From Hippopus hippopus (Eukaryota > Mollusca > Bivalvia > Cardiida > Cardiidae), in NCBI GenBank assembly GCA_946811185.2, contig OX328107.1, positions 27,983,587 to 28,047,586 on the forward strand: DNA of 64,000 bases. Reading direction: 5' to 3'. Position numbers and translations under genes: made by a program. Positions 48,101-60,100 of this stretch are shown here, in pieces. A model generated the notes under the pieces. That model saw only the letters and a list, made by a program, of their open reading frames with translations, ran no database searches and was not told where the DNA came from. Every line of letters starts with the position of its first letter. Positions within the stretch are counted from its first letter, which is position 1.

Positions 48101-51100
48101 AATTATGTTGAGGATTATAGAATTTCGAATTTGAGTCTAAAATTCTATGTTCCCTTTTCCTCACAATCCCGAGTTTTAATGACCCTGGAAGAGAAGCTTT
48201 TTGAAAACATTGTGGGAAAAGGAAAAATGCTGGTAACTAGCATTTTTAGCTCACCTGAGCACGAAGTGCTCATGGTGAGCTATTGTGATCATGCTGTGTC
48301 CGGCGTCTGTCATCCGGCGTCTGTCGTCCGGCGTCCGTCGTGCGTCATCAACTTTTACCTTGTGTACACTCTAGAGGCCACATTTTCAGTCTGATACTTG
48401 TGAAACTTGGTCAGAATGTTTGTCTTGATGATATCTCGGACGAGTTCGAAAATGGGTCATGTCTGGTCAAAAACTAGGTCACTAGGTCAAATCTTAAAAA
48501 AACCTTGTGTATGCTCCAGAAGCCACATTTTCTGTCCAATACTCTTGAAATTTTGTCAGAATGTTTGTCTTGATAAAATGGCAGACAAGTTCGAAAGTGG
48601 GCCATGTGGGGTCAAAAACTAGGTCACTAGGTCAAATCTTTGAAAGATCTTGTGTATGCACCAGAAGCCACATTTCCAGTCCAGTGCTCTTTAAAGTTGG
48701 TCAGAATGTTTGTCATGATGATAGCTTGGATGCATTTGAAAATGGGTCATGTCAGGTCAAAAACTAGGTCACCAGGTCAAATCTTAGAAAAACCATATGT
48801 AAGCTAAAGAGGACACATTTTCAGTCCAATAATCTTTAAATTCAGTCAGAATGTTTGTCTTGATAATTTCTTAGACTAGTATGAAGATGGGTCATGTTGG
48901 ATAAAAAACTAGGTCACATGGTCAAATCTCGGAAAAAACCTTTTGTACTATAATTGCAGTCCAATATTCTTTAAACTTTTGTTAGAATGTTTGTCTTGAT
49001 GATATCTTGCATGAGTTTGAAAATGGGTCACGTGGAATAAAAACTAGGTCACCAAGTTTCATCCTTGAAAAACCATGTGTACGCTCTAGAGGCCACATTT
49101 TCAGTCCAATAATCTTGAAATTTGCTTTGAATGTTTGTCTTGATAATATCTTAGACTAGTATGAAAATGGGTCATGTTGGATGAAAAACTAGGTCACTAG
49201 GTCAAATCTCAGAAAAACCTTTTATACACCCTACAGGCCACATTTTCTCTCAAATATTCATGAAAGTTTGTCGGAATGTATGTCTGGATAATTTCTACAT
49301 GTCAAGTAGGCCACTGAGACAAATTCTAGAAAAGGCTTGTGTGCACTCTAGAGGCCATATTTGTAAGCCCAATACTAATGAGTGTTTGTCAAGGTGTTGG
49401 TCTTAATATCTCTGAAGAGATTGGAAATGGGTCATGTTTGATCGAAAGGCTCAGGTGAGCGACTTCAGGGCCATCATGGCCCTCTTGTCTCCTTTGCCCA
49501 CAATGTTTTCCACCCTACCAAAGACAGAAATCATCATTTTAGCTACATTTAATTTGTCATCTGCAAATTCTTTGAAATTGATCAAATCCAAAGTTTTGTT
49601 GTTTGGTAAAGAGTTAAACCTTTTGCCAAACAAAAAAATTTAGACTCTTTCATTTTCAAAACGTACCCAGACGACAAATTCAAAATTGGTACAAATGAGC
49701 TTGAGCTCTCTGATAAGGTAGAAAAATTGTGGGTAACCAGGATTTTCTCCTTTTCCCACAATGTTTTCAAAAGCTTTCTTTTACAGAGCTGTGAAAATCT
49801 ATGATTGTTTGATACAGAATTAACCCTTTACCAGACAACAAAATCTCTTGTTTTTCCAGTCTGAAAGCATGTGCAGACAACAAATTTAATGTGCTTTAAA
49901 TGACAAAATTTGTTTTGATAGGGTAGAAAACATTTTGGTAAAAGGAGAAAAGGCCCGTTAGCAGCATTTTCTTCTCTCTCCATAATCTTCTCAAAGTTTT
50001 TTTCCCTCAGGGTTTTTAAAACTTGGAAATGTGTGGTAAAGGGTTGAATTCTTTACCTTCGTTTTCAGTATATATGTGGCTGTTCAGACTCATATTTCAG
50101 GATATGTAACGCTTTAAAAGGTAACATCTGTTTCCAAACTGGAACATAAAAAATGCAATTTTCATGGAAAGATTTGCCCAATTTCTATTTTTAGATTTCT
50201 GTGAAAGTTAATGTGATATTTTTGTCAGATGTTTATTCTAAGGTGTCAGATACTAACTTCTTTGTGCTGTTTAGAGACATTTATAATAAAAAAAAGTGTT
50301 TCCTGATACTAAGTGCTTTTTTATCTGTAACTCTTTACCACACAAGAATTTTCTAGACTGGTCCAAATTGAAAGCATTTGCAGACAACAAATTAAACGTG
50401 GTGCATATGATGAAATTTGTCTTTCATAGGGTAGAAAACACTGTGGGAAAAGGAGAAAATGCTGGTTACCAGCATTTTCTCCTTTTCCCACTATGTTTTT
50501 AAAAGGCTTCTTCCTCAAGGTCATTTAAACTTGAGATTGTGTGATAAAAGGTTATCTCTTCGCAAGACAACAAAATTTTAGACTTGCCCACGTTGAAAAC
50601 ATTTGCTGACAATAAATTAAATGTGGCTCATATAATAGGATTAATATTTAAAAAAGGTAGAAAACATGTGGGAAAAGGAGAAAATGCTGGTTACTAGCAA
50701 TATCTCCTTTTCCCACAATGTTTTCAAAAGCTTTCTCCCTCAGGGTTGGAAAGGGCAAACACAACAGTTCATGCAGACTTTTTTACCTCATAGCAGATTA
50801 TCTTTTAAAACCACTGTAGCTAAAGGAGAAATTCCACATTTTAAGCAATTACTCCATTTGCCAGAATGTTATCATTGGTATTCACATATTAACCCTTTAC
50901 CTGACTTTTAACGACCCTGAGAAAGAAGCCTTTTGAAAACATTGTGGGAAAAGGAGAAAATGGTGGTAACCGTTCCCAAAACAAATGTCAAATTTTGAGT
51001 CACTTTTATTTTGTCATCTACAAATGCATTCAATTTGGACCAGTCTAACATTTTGCTGTTTGGTAAGGAGTTAAGTGTGAACTCATATTGGTTTTAAATG

Positions 51101-54100
51101 CTTAACAAGGATTGTTTTCGAAAGTCATCTGCAATGAACTTTATTCAGAAGGGTAATAGAGCCATCATGATTTCTTTGGACTAATATTTTGTTTGTCTTG
51201 TTTATTCCTGTAGGCACCTATAGTTGATGTTATCGCAGATTCACCAAGAAATGATGTCATTTCAGTCAATGATGGCTCCCCAGATGATGATGATGATGTC
51301 ATTGTAAGTACAGAAGGGTCTCTGTACAGGCTACTTTTAGATATACAGATTACTGATAATAGTATAAACTGATTACCAAACAACAAATTTTTAGACTTGT
51401 CGAAATTGAAAGCATTTTGCAGATCATATGACAAATAACCTTATCTCAAAATTTGAAATTTGTTTTTGGAAGGATAGGTTTCTCTTGTTTTTATCATAAA
51501 TACTGCTGGATTCAGTGTTCAATCTAGCTTTGCTTGTAAGGGGGCCAAACGGGCCCACAGACTTTGAAATAGGGGGCCATTTTGGAAAACTGGGGGCCAC
51601 ACATAAAAAGTCGTCCTTTATTACCGTAATGTTAATTTTTTTATGTAACAAGTGTTGCTTTTTTATTTAACAAGTATATTCTCATTCATTTATCTATGAA
51701 TTCTATGCTAATAAAACTGCAACCTTGTTTCTACCATTAATTTCATCCTAAAAGAAAACAAAAGGGACGAAATATATCTGTTAATGGTAAACTTTTGAAA
51801 ATTCTGATATCCCATCACAGGGGATTTAACTGTTGATCACTCAATACGATTGAGTGCGCCAGATGGGCCCAAGGTTGGTTTAGAATTGTGCCATTTGGGA
51901 CTTTAAGGGGTCTATGGCGCAATGGCGCACTCTAGATTGAACACTGCTAGATTTATTCATATTGTACAATTTTTGTTCGTCAAGTCCATTGAAGATATAA
52001 AGTGTTGCAAACCCTAGATTTTGACTTTTAAAGATAATAATTTTTGTGGGAAATTTGATATTTCAGTAAGTATTACAATTAACCGTCTACAATACAATTC
52101 TGAGTCATAACAACCCTGAAAAAGAAGCTTTTGAAAACATTGTGGAAAAAGGAGAAAATGCTGGTGACCAGCATTTTCTCCTTTTTCCACAATTTTTTCT
52201 ACTCTTCCGGAGACAGAAATCACCATTTGATCTACATTTTATTTGTCGTCTACAGATGCTTTCAATTTGGTCTAGTTGTTTTGTAAAGAGTTAAGTCACA
52301 AAAATACATGTATCCCTGTGATTTAACAACCCTTAGAAAAGAGACTTCCGAAGACCTGTTATCCCATTTTCAAACAATTAAAACCCTCAGGGGGAAGTCT
52401 TTTGAAAACATTGTGGGAAAAGGAGAAAATGCTGGTAACACACATTTTCTCCTGTTCCTTTAATGTTTTCTACTTTTTTAGAGACAAACCCCATCATTTG
52501 AGACACAATTAATCTGTCATATGCAAATGCTTTAGATTTGTACCGGTTTAAAGTTTTGTCACCTGGTACAGAGTAAACAGAGAAATTGCTAATTGCCATC
52601 TGTATTCTTTCTAAAACAAATTTAATTACTTTAGTCCATTATTTAATCGTTATCCTGCTAAATGAATTAACTCTTTACGAAACAATCCTGACTTTTAACT
52701 ACCCTGAGAAAGAAGCCCTTTGAAATCATTGTGGGAAAAGGAGAAAATGCTGGTAACCAGCATTTTCTCCTTTTACCACAATGTTTTTTATGCTTCCCAC
52801 ACCAAATTTAAATTTTTCAGTCACATTTATTTTGTCGTCTGCAAATGCTTTCAATTTGGACCAGTCTGTAATTTTGTCGTTTGGTAAAGAGTTAAATGAA
52901 ACTTTCAAGCCCATAATAAAAACCCGAATGATGCCATTTCAAATTTATTTTTGGAGAAAAATATCTCGTCGTCGGACAATGTAGATCAAAGATCTGTGCA
53001 CTCTGATCTTGATCTACAAGGTCTGCAAAAGGTCAGCAAGTCGCACATAGCAGCCTAAGGGTTAGTATGTCATCTGCAAATACTTTCAATAGGGACCAGC
53101 CTAAAATTATGTCCACCTTAGTGTGTAAAAAGGGTCATTGTTTTTCCTTATGTCAATTTTCATACAAACATTTGGCTAGCTATATAAAGATATGTAGTCA
53201 GGTAGTATGGGTTAACCATTTACCACACAACAAAATTTTAGACCTGTCTAAATGCAAAGCATATGTAGACGCAAAATTAAATGTGGCTTAATTGTGGAAG
53301 TTGTCTTTGATAGGGTAGAAAACATTGTGGGATAAGGAGAAAATGCTGGTTACCAGCATTTTCTCCTTTTCCCACAATGTTTTCAAAAGTCTTCTTTCTC
53401 AAGGTCATTAAAAGTCAGCATTTTGGTAAAGGGTTAACCTTGTGGCTGCCTTGACTCTTAATCAAACAACAAAACTTTATCCAAATTGAAAGCATTGGAG
53501 GATGACAAATTTATTGTAACTCAACAAAACAGCATGTATCTTTGAAAAAGTAGAAAACAGAGTGGGAAATGGAGGAAATGCTGGTTACCTGCATTTACTC
53601 CTTTTCAAGCAATATTTTCAAAAGCCTTCTTTTGCAGCATTGTTGAAACTAAGTATTGTGCTAGAAAGGGTGGAAACATTGCCAAGCATAATTTAAAAGA
53701 CCCTATCTATTATCTCAGGATGATTTTGGAGAAGTTTGCCCTCAGCAGCATGAAATTAAGTACTTCTGGGTCTGTGTTCACTCGTAAGAATGTTCTCTGT
53801 CTTATTCATCAGCATTTTCTAAATTTGAAAGTAACACAACTTTTGATTAACCAATAGGAGGTTGTGTTACTGTCAAATATAGACAATCTTGAAGAATAAG
53901 ACAAAGAATGTTCTAAAGAATGGTTGGTGAATACAGACCCAGCTGTTTTGCTTTTGTAGATTGATTCTGACGTGGAAACAGACGGAATAGTAGAAAGAGG
54001 AGAAAATGATGAAATTGAATATGTGACTGACTCAGATGTTGCTGATGATGCTGATAGTCGGGATGCAATTCTCATTACAGGGGAAGAACCAGCACGAGGT

Positions 54101-57100
54101 AAATTTTAATGACTGCGTAATACCATAAAGTCAAACCTGCCTCGGGCAACCACAGGCAAAAAATGACCCCCTACTGTAATCAGCCACATGGAATTCCCCT
54201 CAACAAATTCCCTGTATAAATGACCTTAAATTAGCGACTTCCTGGTCACTCTGACCAGCAACCACCTAAATCAAGATATTTTTCAATCATTTTACCCTAA
54301 AAATGGATCATGGATATCATGCAGATCTAAAAATGTGATCTCAGACTGTTGCGCTGTTTGTGCCAGAGACAATACAAATGTTTAAGATTTCGTCATGAAA
54401 CTCCTTGGGAGAATCATAAAAAACACAAACAATTTCATATTTCTCCATCACCTTCCTTTGAAAATCAGCATCCGTAATTTTGCAACCCTCAAGATATTTA
54501 AACAGCCACAAAAATCCAAGGTATTTGAATCATTAAATTCCGAGAAAAGATGATTTAAAATCTATTTCACCTTTACTTGTGTCTGAGACCAAAGTGTAAG
54601 ATGCGGTAGTGTAAATATGGACTGTGTTATAAATAACCCAAGAGTATTGAATAGATAATCACATTTAACAGGAAAATCAATAGATGGCTGGTGAACAGTC
54701 AAGACTACTCAAAGCTAGATTTTGATCAAATAGTTTGTTTTTTTAAGAAAGTTGATATTTGAATTTGTTTGTTTGTATTAAAGTTTAATCCCATTTAACA
54801 GCTTAGGTCATGTCACGGCTGTCAGTGTACCTACCCATGTGTTTCCTGACTTTCTCACACCAAAACTCACACAACTTTTTTCCGAGCCAGACTACTTTTC
54901 TCACATGCATCAGAGGTGAGAAGCAAAAAATCTTCGTAATTGATATTTTGGAAGGAAAACCAGTAGAAGATGACTTTACCCCATAGTGAGGTGGCAGGGG
55001 GAGGGGGAGGGGTTTGGGAGGAGAAAATAAAAATTACTTAATTGGGGTTTGAACCAGCTACCTTGAAACCATAACCCAGTGACCATCTGTATAGTCCATA
55101 GGACTCAGTATCAATGAAAAAGTTGAGTCCCACTGAGTTTCTTCCGAGTACCATTTTTGTCTGCTTAACCCTTTACCACATAATCCCTAGTTTTAACGAC
55201 CTTGGGAAAGAAGCCTTTTGAAAACATTGTGGGAAAAGGAGAAAATGCTGGTCACCAGCATTTTCTTCTTTTTCCACAATGTTTTCTTCCCTTTTAGAGT
55301 CACGCTTCATCAATTGAGCCACATTTAATTTGTCATCTGCAACAACTTTGAATCTGGACAAGTCCAAAATTTGTAGTGTGGTAAAGGGTTAAATCATTAG
55401 TGAGGTATTGGAACCCTTACCCTGCTGAATAAGTGAAATGAAACTTTTAACCCTGTACCAGACAACAAAATTTTAACCTTGTCCATATTGAGAGCATTTC
55501 TAGATAACAATTTCAGTGTGGCTCAAGTGGTGCAATTTTAATTTGAAAGGGTAGAAAACATTGTGGGAAAAGGAGAAAATGCTGGTTACCAGCATTTTCT
55601 CCTTTTCCCACAGTGTTTTCAAAAGGCTTCTTTCCCAGGGTTGTTAAAAGTCGGCAATGTGTGGTAAAGAGTTAAGTTGATAGTAGAAATGCAAATTTTG
55701 CCATTTCGAAGGTAATTGTTTTGGGGGAAAAAATGTCCTAATCAGACAATGTAGATCAAAGATCGGACTGCATTTTCTGTGCAGTCTGATCTTGATCTAT
55801 GTTGTCAGCAAAAGGTCAGTGATTCACGCTTAGCTTAGGTTTAAAACCATGTGGAAAGAAAAAACGCCAAATTACGTGATTTTCTTTTTTCTTTTTCCAC
55901 ATTATCCTGCCACATAAGTGAAATGAAACTTTTAAGCCGATAGTAGAAATGCAAATTTTGCCATTTCAAAGGTAATTTTTTTGGGGGAAAATATGTCTTA
56001 ATCGTACGATGTAGATCAAAGATCAGACTGCATTTTCTGTGCAGTCTGATCTTGATCTATGTTGTCAGCAAAAGGTCAGTGATGTGGAAAGAAAAAATGC
56101 CAATTACATGATTTTCTTTTTTCTTTTTACACATTTTTTTTTTGTCAGACAATAAGTTTTGTATTGCCCAGATCTATGATTAAATTCTAAATGGATTTGC
56201 TAATAAAACTGAAAAATAAATCACAAAAGAGATCTGAGTTCAAAAACTAAATTTCATCATATCAGTAAAACTTCATACAAAGGTAGGAATCTATGAAATT
56301 CATTTCTATTATCTTTCAAACATTGGTGTTGGAATGATTGTGAATGGGTTTTTGATAGTTGAAGATCGCAGCATAATTGATCTATACTACTGGCATCTTC
56401 TTGGTTACATCTCAGCACATGAACAAGCCAAGATCTATTTTTAGACAATTTGGAATTCAGATGATCGGTTTATGCAGTAAGAGTGAAAAACTTCACATTT
56501 TTCATTGTTTTAGCTTATGATACAGTGTCAGATAATTTTGCTTAACTTTCTAATTTTTTCGTTTGTGCCCCAGAATAGACTTAGATGTTATGTGTCTGTG
56601 CAGATTTTCTTGTGTATATAGATATTTTTTCACCATAGACAGAAAGCCTGCCTGTCTACAACTATCAGCTGTTGAAAAATTAACCCTTTACCACACAATC
56701 CCAACTTTTAACGACACTGATGAAGAAACCTTTTGAGAACATTGTGGGAAAAGGAGAAAATGCTGGAAACCAGCATTTTCTCCATTCACCACAATGTTTT
56801 CTACCCCATCAAATTTGAGCCACATTTAAATTGTCATCTGCAAATACTTTCAGTTTAAGCAAGTCTACATTGTTGTTTTGTTGTTGTGTGTTAAACAGTT
56901 AAAGCTTAACCCTTTCCCACACAATCCTGACTTTTAACGACCCTGAAGAAGAAGGCTTTTGATAACATGGATAACATTGTGGGAAAAAGAGAAAATGCTG
57001 GTAACCAGCATTTTCTCCTTTTCCCACAATGTTTTCTACCCTTCTGTTAAAAATTTTAATGTTTGAGTCAGGTTCGTTTTGTCATCTGCAATTGCTTTCA

Positions 57101-60100
57101 ATTTGGACAAGTTTAAAATCTTGTCGTTTGGTAAAGAGTTAACATAAACTTTAAGCACTGACCCTTATCACATAAAGTAGTCAAAGGGCTGATTTAGAAC
57201 TTAATATGCAGAAAGGAGACAAGACGCAGACAAGTTTCTGTCATTTTGTTTAGATCCTTTTTTGCATCCAAACCTTGATTTGATTTTTGTTTTCTTGCAG
57301 ATAGACCTCTCTCTGGTCAACGAGCCCAAAGCGGTGAAATTGGAACAAGTGCCTCCAGAACTGAACCAAGAATTGAAGATGGGACAGGACTCAGTACTGA
57401 AACAGTAAATGAAAATGAAACAAGACCTTCAGAAGCAATGGAAACATTACATCCAGATACTAGTTTACTTCCTAATCCTTCAACAGGGCTTTCAAGTGCA
57501 TTAACACCTAATTTAAGTACATTTACTCAGAGTCCTAGTGCATCAGTACCCAATCAAAGTACATCTGTAATAAACCAAGGTGCAACTGTACCTACTGTAA
57601 GTACATCTGTTTCAAACAGCAGTACAATAGTACCAGTGATAAGTGCAATAGTACAACTTCCAACAAACAATGCAGAGTCTGTGTTGGAATCATCCACAGC
57701 TCAGACTTCACAAGTGACAAGGGTGCTAGAGCATAACAACTCTTTGTCCGAATTTCGAAGCCCAAAAAGGAAGCGTATATTTTCGCCAGAGAAAGGTGAT
57801 ACTGGTGGACATCAGAACAGTGCCATAGATGATCCAGAAGAGGAAGAAGGTGATGTAAGTAACATTTTATTAGATTTGTATTAGTTTTTCTTTTTCTATC
57901 TTTTTTTAACTCTTTACCACACGATCCTGAGTTTTAACAACCCTGAAGAAGGAGCTTTTTGAAAACATTGTAGAAAAAGGAGAAAATGCTGGTAACCACC
58001 ATTTTCTCCTTTTCCCACAATGTTTTCTTTCCTATCGAAGACAAAAATTCTCATTTCAGCCACAATTAATTTGTCTTCTGCAAATGCTTTCAATTTGGTC
58101 GAGTCTCAAATTTTATCGTTCGGTAAAGAGTTAAAACAAATTATCTCTCAATTTTTTTTTTTAACTCTTTACCAAACGACAAAATTTTAGACTGGTCCAA
58201 ATTGAAAGTACTTGCAGACGACAAAATAATCGTAACTCAAAAATTGAAATTTGTTTCCAGCAGGGTAGAAAACATTGTGGGAAAAGGAGAAAATGCTGGT
58301 TACCAGCATTTTCTCCTTTTCCCACAATGTTTTCAAAAGACTTCTATCTCAGGGTCATAAAAACCAGGGATTGTTTGGTAAAGTGTTAAACAAATTATTT
58401 CCTTATTTTTCCTTGTGTATTCAACTATTACCCCAATACCAAATATTGAAATGTTTTAGGCCTTTACCACATAATCCAGATTTTTAATGATCCTGAAGTA
58501 AAAGGCTTTTGAAAACATTGTGAGAAAAGGGATTTTCTCCTTTTCCCACACTGTTTTCTAACCTATTGAAGACAATTTCAACATTTTAGCCATATTAAAT
58601 TTGTTTTTTGCAAATGTTTTCAATTTGGTCCAGTTCAAAGTTTTGTCATTTTGTAAAGGGTAAATGACCCTGAGGAAAAATGGTATTTGAAACCATTGTG
58701 GGAAAAGGAGAAAATGCTGGTAACTCCTTACCCCACAATGCTTTCTTCTTTATCAAATACTTATCACTTGATTTGAGCCACATGGAATATGTGCACTGGA
58801 TATGCTTTCAATTTGGACAAGTTTAAAATGTTTTTGTCAGGGAAAGAGTGAAACCTCTACTCATTTTGATTATCCATGAGGTTACAAATACATTTGAACC
58901 ATGCTCTTGCAGAAGGGAGCTTAATGCATCTCTGTGATCCGTGATACCAAGCAAGTGGTCACATGATTATAGATTCATAAAATCCATTTTCTTTTACAAT
59001 CAACTGAATAGTGAGGTACACTGATTCTTTGACATGCAGAAAATTGACAAACAGCGAAAGGTTTTGGCCCAGTTCAGCCTGTGTGGACTCTGCAAGCTGA
59101 CCTAGGTCAATACTTTTTGCAGGTGCATTAAGCCCCCTTTTCAGAGAACATGCCTCATTTTTAAACTCATCTGCTGCAATTTTATCAGGGAAGTTATCTA
59201 TGAAAACATTACATTAACTTAAAGCATTTAACCTACTCAATCATTTCAGAGCTGTCCTATTTGTTTTGAGTCCTGGACCACATCAGGAAGCCACCGACTG
59301 TGTTCTTTAAAGTGTGGACATCTTTTTGGCCAAAGGTAGTGCATTACCTTAACTCTTAACCAAACAACAAAATTTTAGACTTGTCCAAACTGAAAGCATA
59401 TGCAGACGACAGAATAAACATGACTCAAAAATCAAAACTTGACTTTAGAAGAGTAGAAAACATTGTGGGAAAAGGAGAAAATGCTGGTTACCAGCATTTT
59501 CTTCTTTTCCCTCAATCTTTTCAGAAGGCTTCTTCCTCCAGGTAATAAAAACCAGGGATTGTTTGGTAAAGGGTTAATCCTTTACCAAGCAGTGCCATGT
59601 TTCAATGATCTGTAAAAAGTTATAGCTTTCTGAAAAAATGTAGGCTATTAATAAAATGCTGGACACAAGTATTTTCTCCTTTTTATCCACAATTTTTTTC
59701 AGTGCCCTTTTTCAATACAAATCCTATCACTGGGATCACGTGTATTGTCTTCATATGCTTTCAATATGAATGTCACAAAATTTTGTTGTCTGCTAAAGAC
59801 TTAGAGTAAACTCGTTACTGTAAAGGGTATTTTGATACTTTGCAATAGCAGTAATAAACTGCAGAATGGCCATCCTTTTTGAAGAGAAGGAATAGATAAG
59901 ACATGCTCTGTGAAAAGGGGGTTTAATGTATTTGCAAAAAGTATTGCCATGGGTCAGCCCTGAGCAGTAAGTGCAGGCTGAACTGGGGTCAACTTTGTGC
60001 TATTAATCAATTTTCTGTTTGTAAAAGGACCGGTATGGCCCATGATTCAGTCATTTGTTAGACAAAATGGATTTTATGGATGAATATTTATAGGATGACT

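Noticed and set aside
53719..53790. Open stretch starting [16 protein letters not shown] as a full RFWD3 exon
   Set aside because: The only donor further in (GTACTT) leaves phase 2 and would put a stop in the next exon. Only a 15-nt micro-exon would keep the frame, and its donor is weak.
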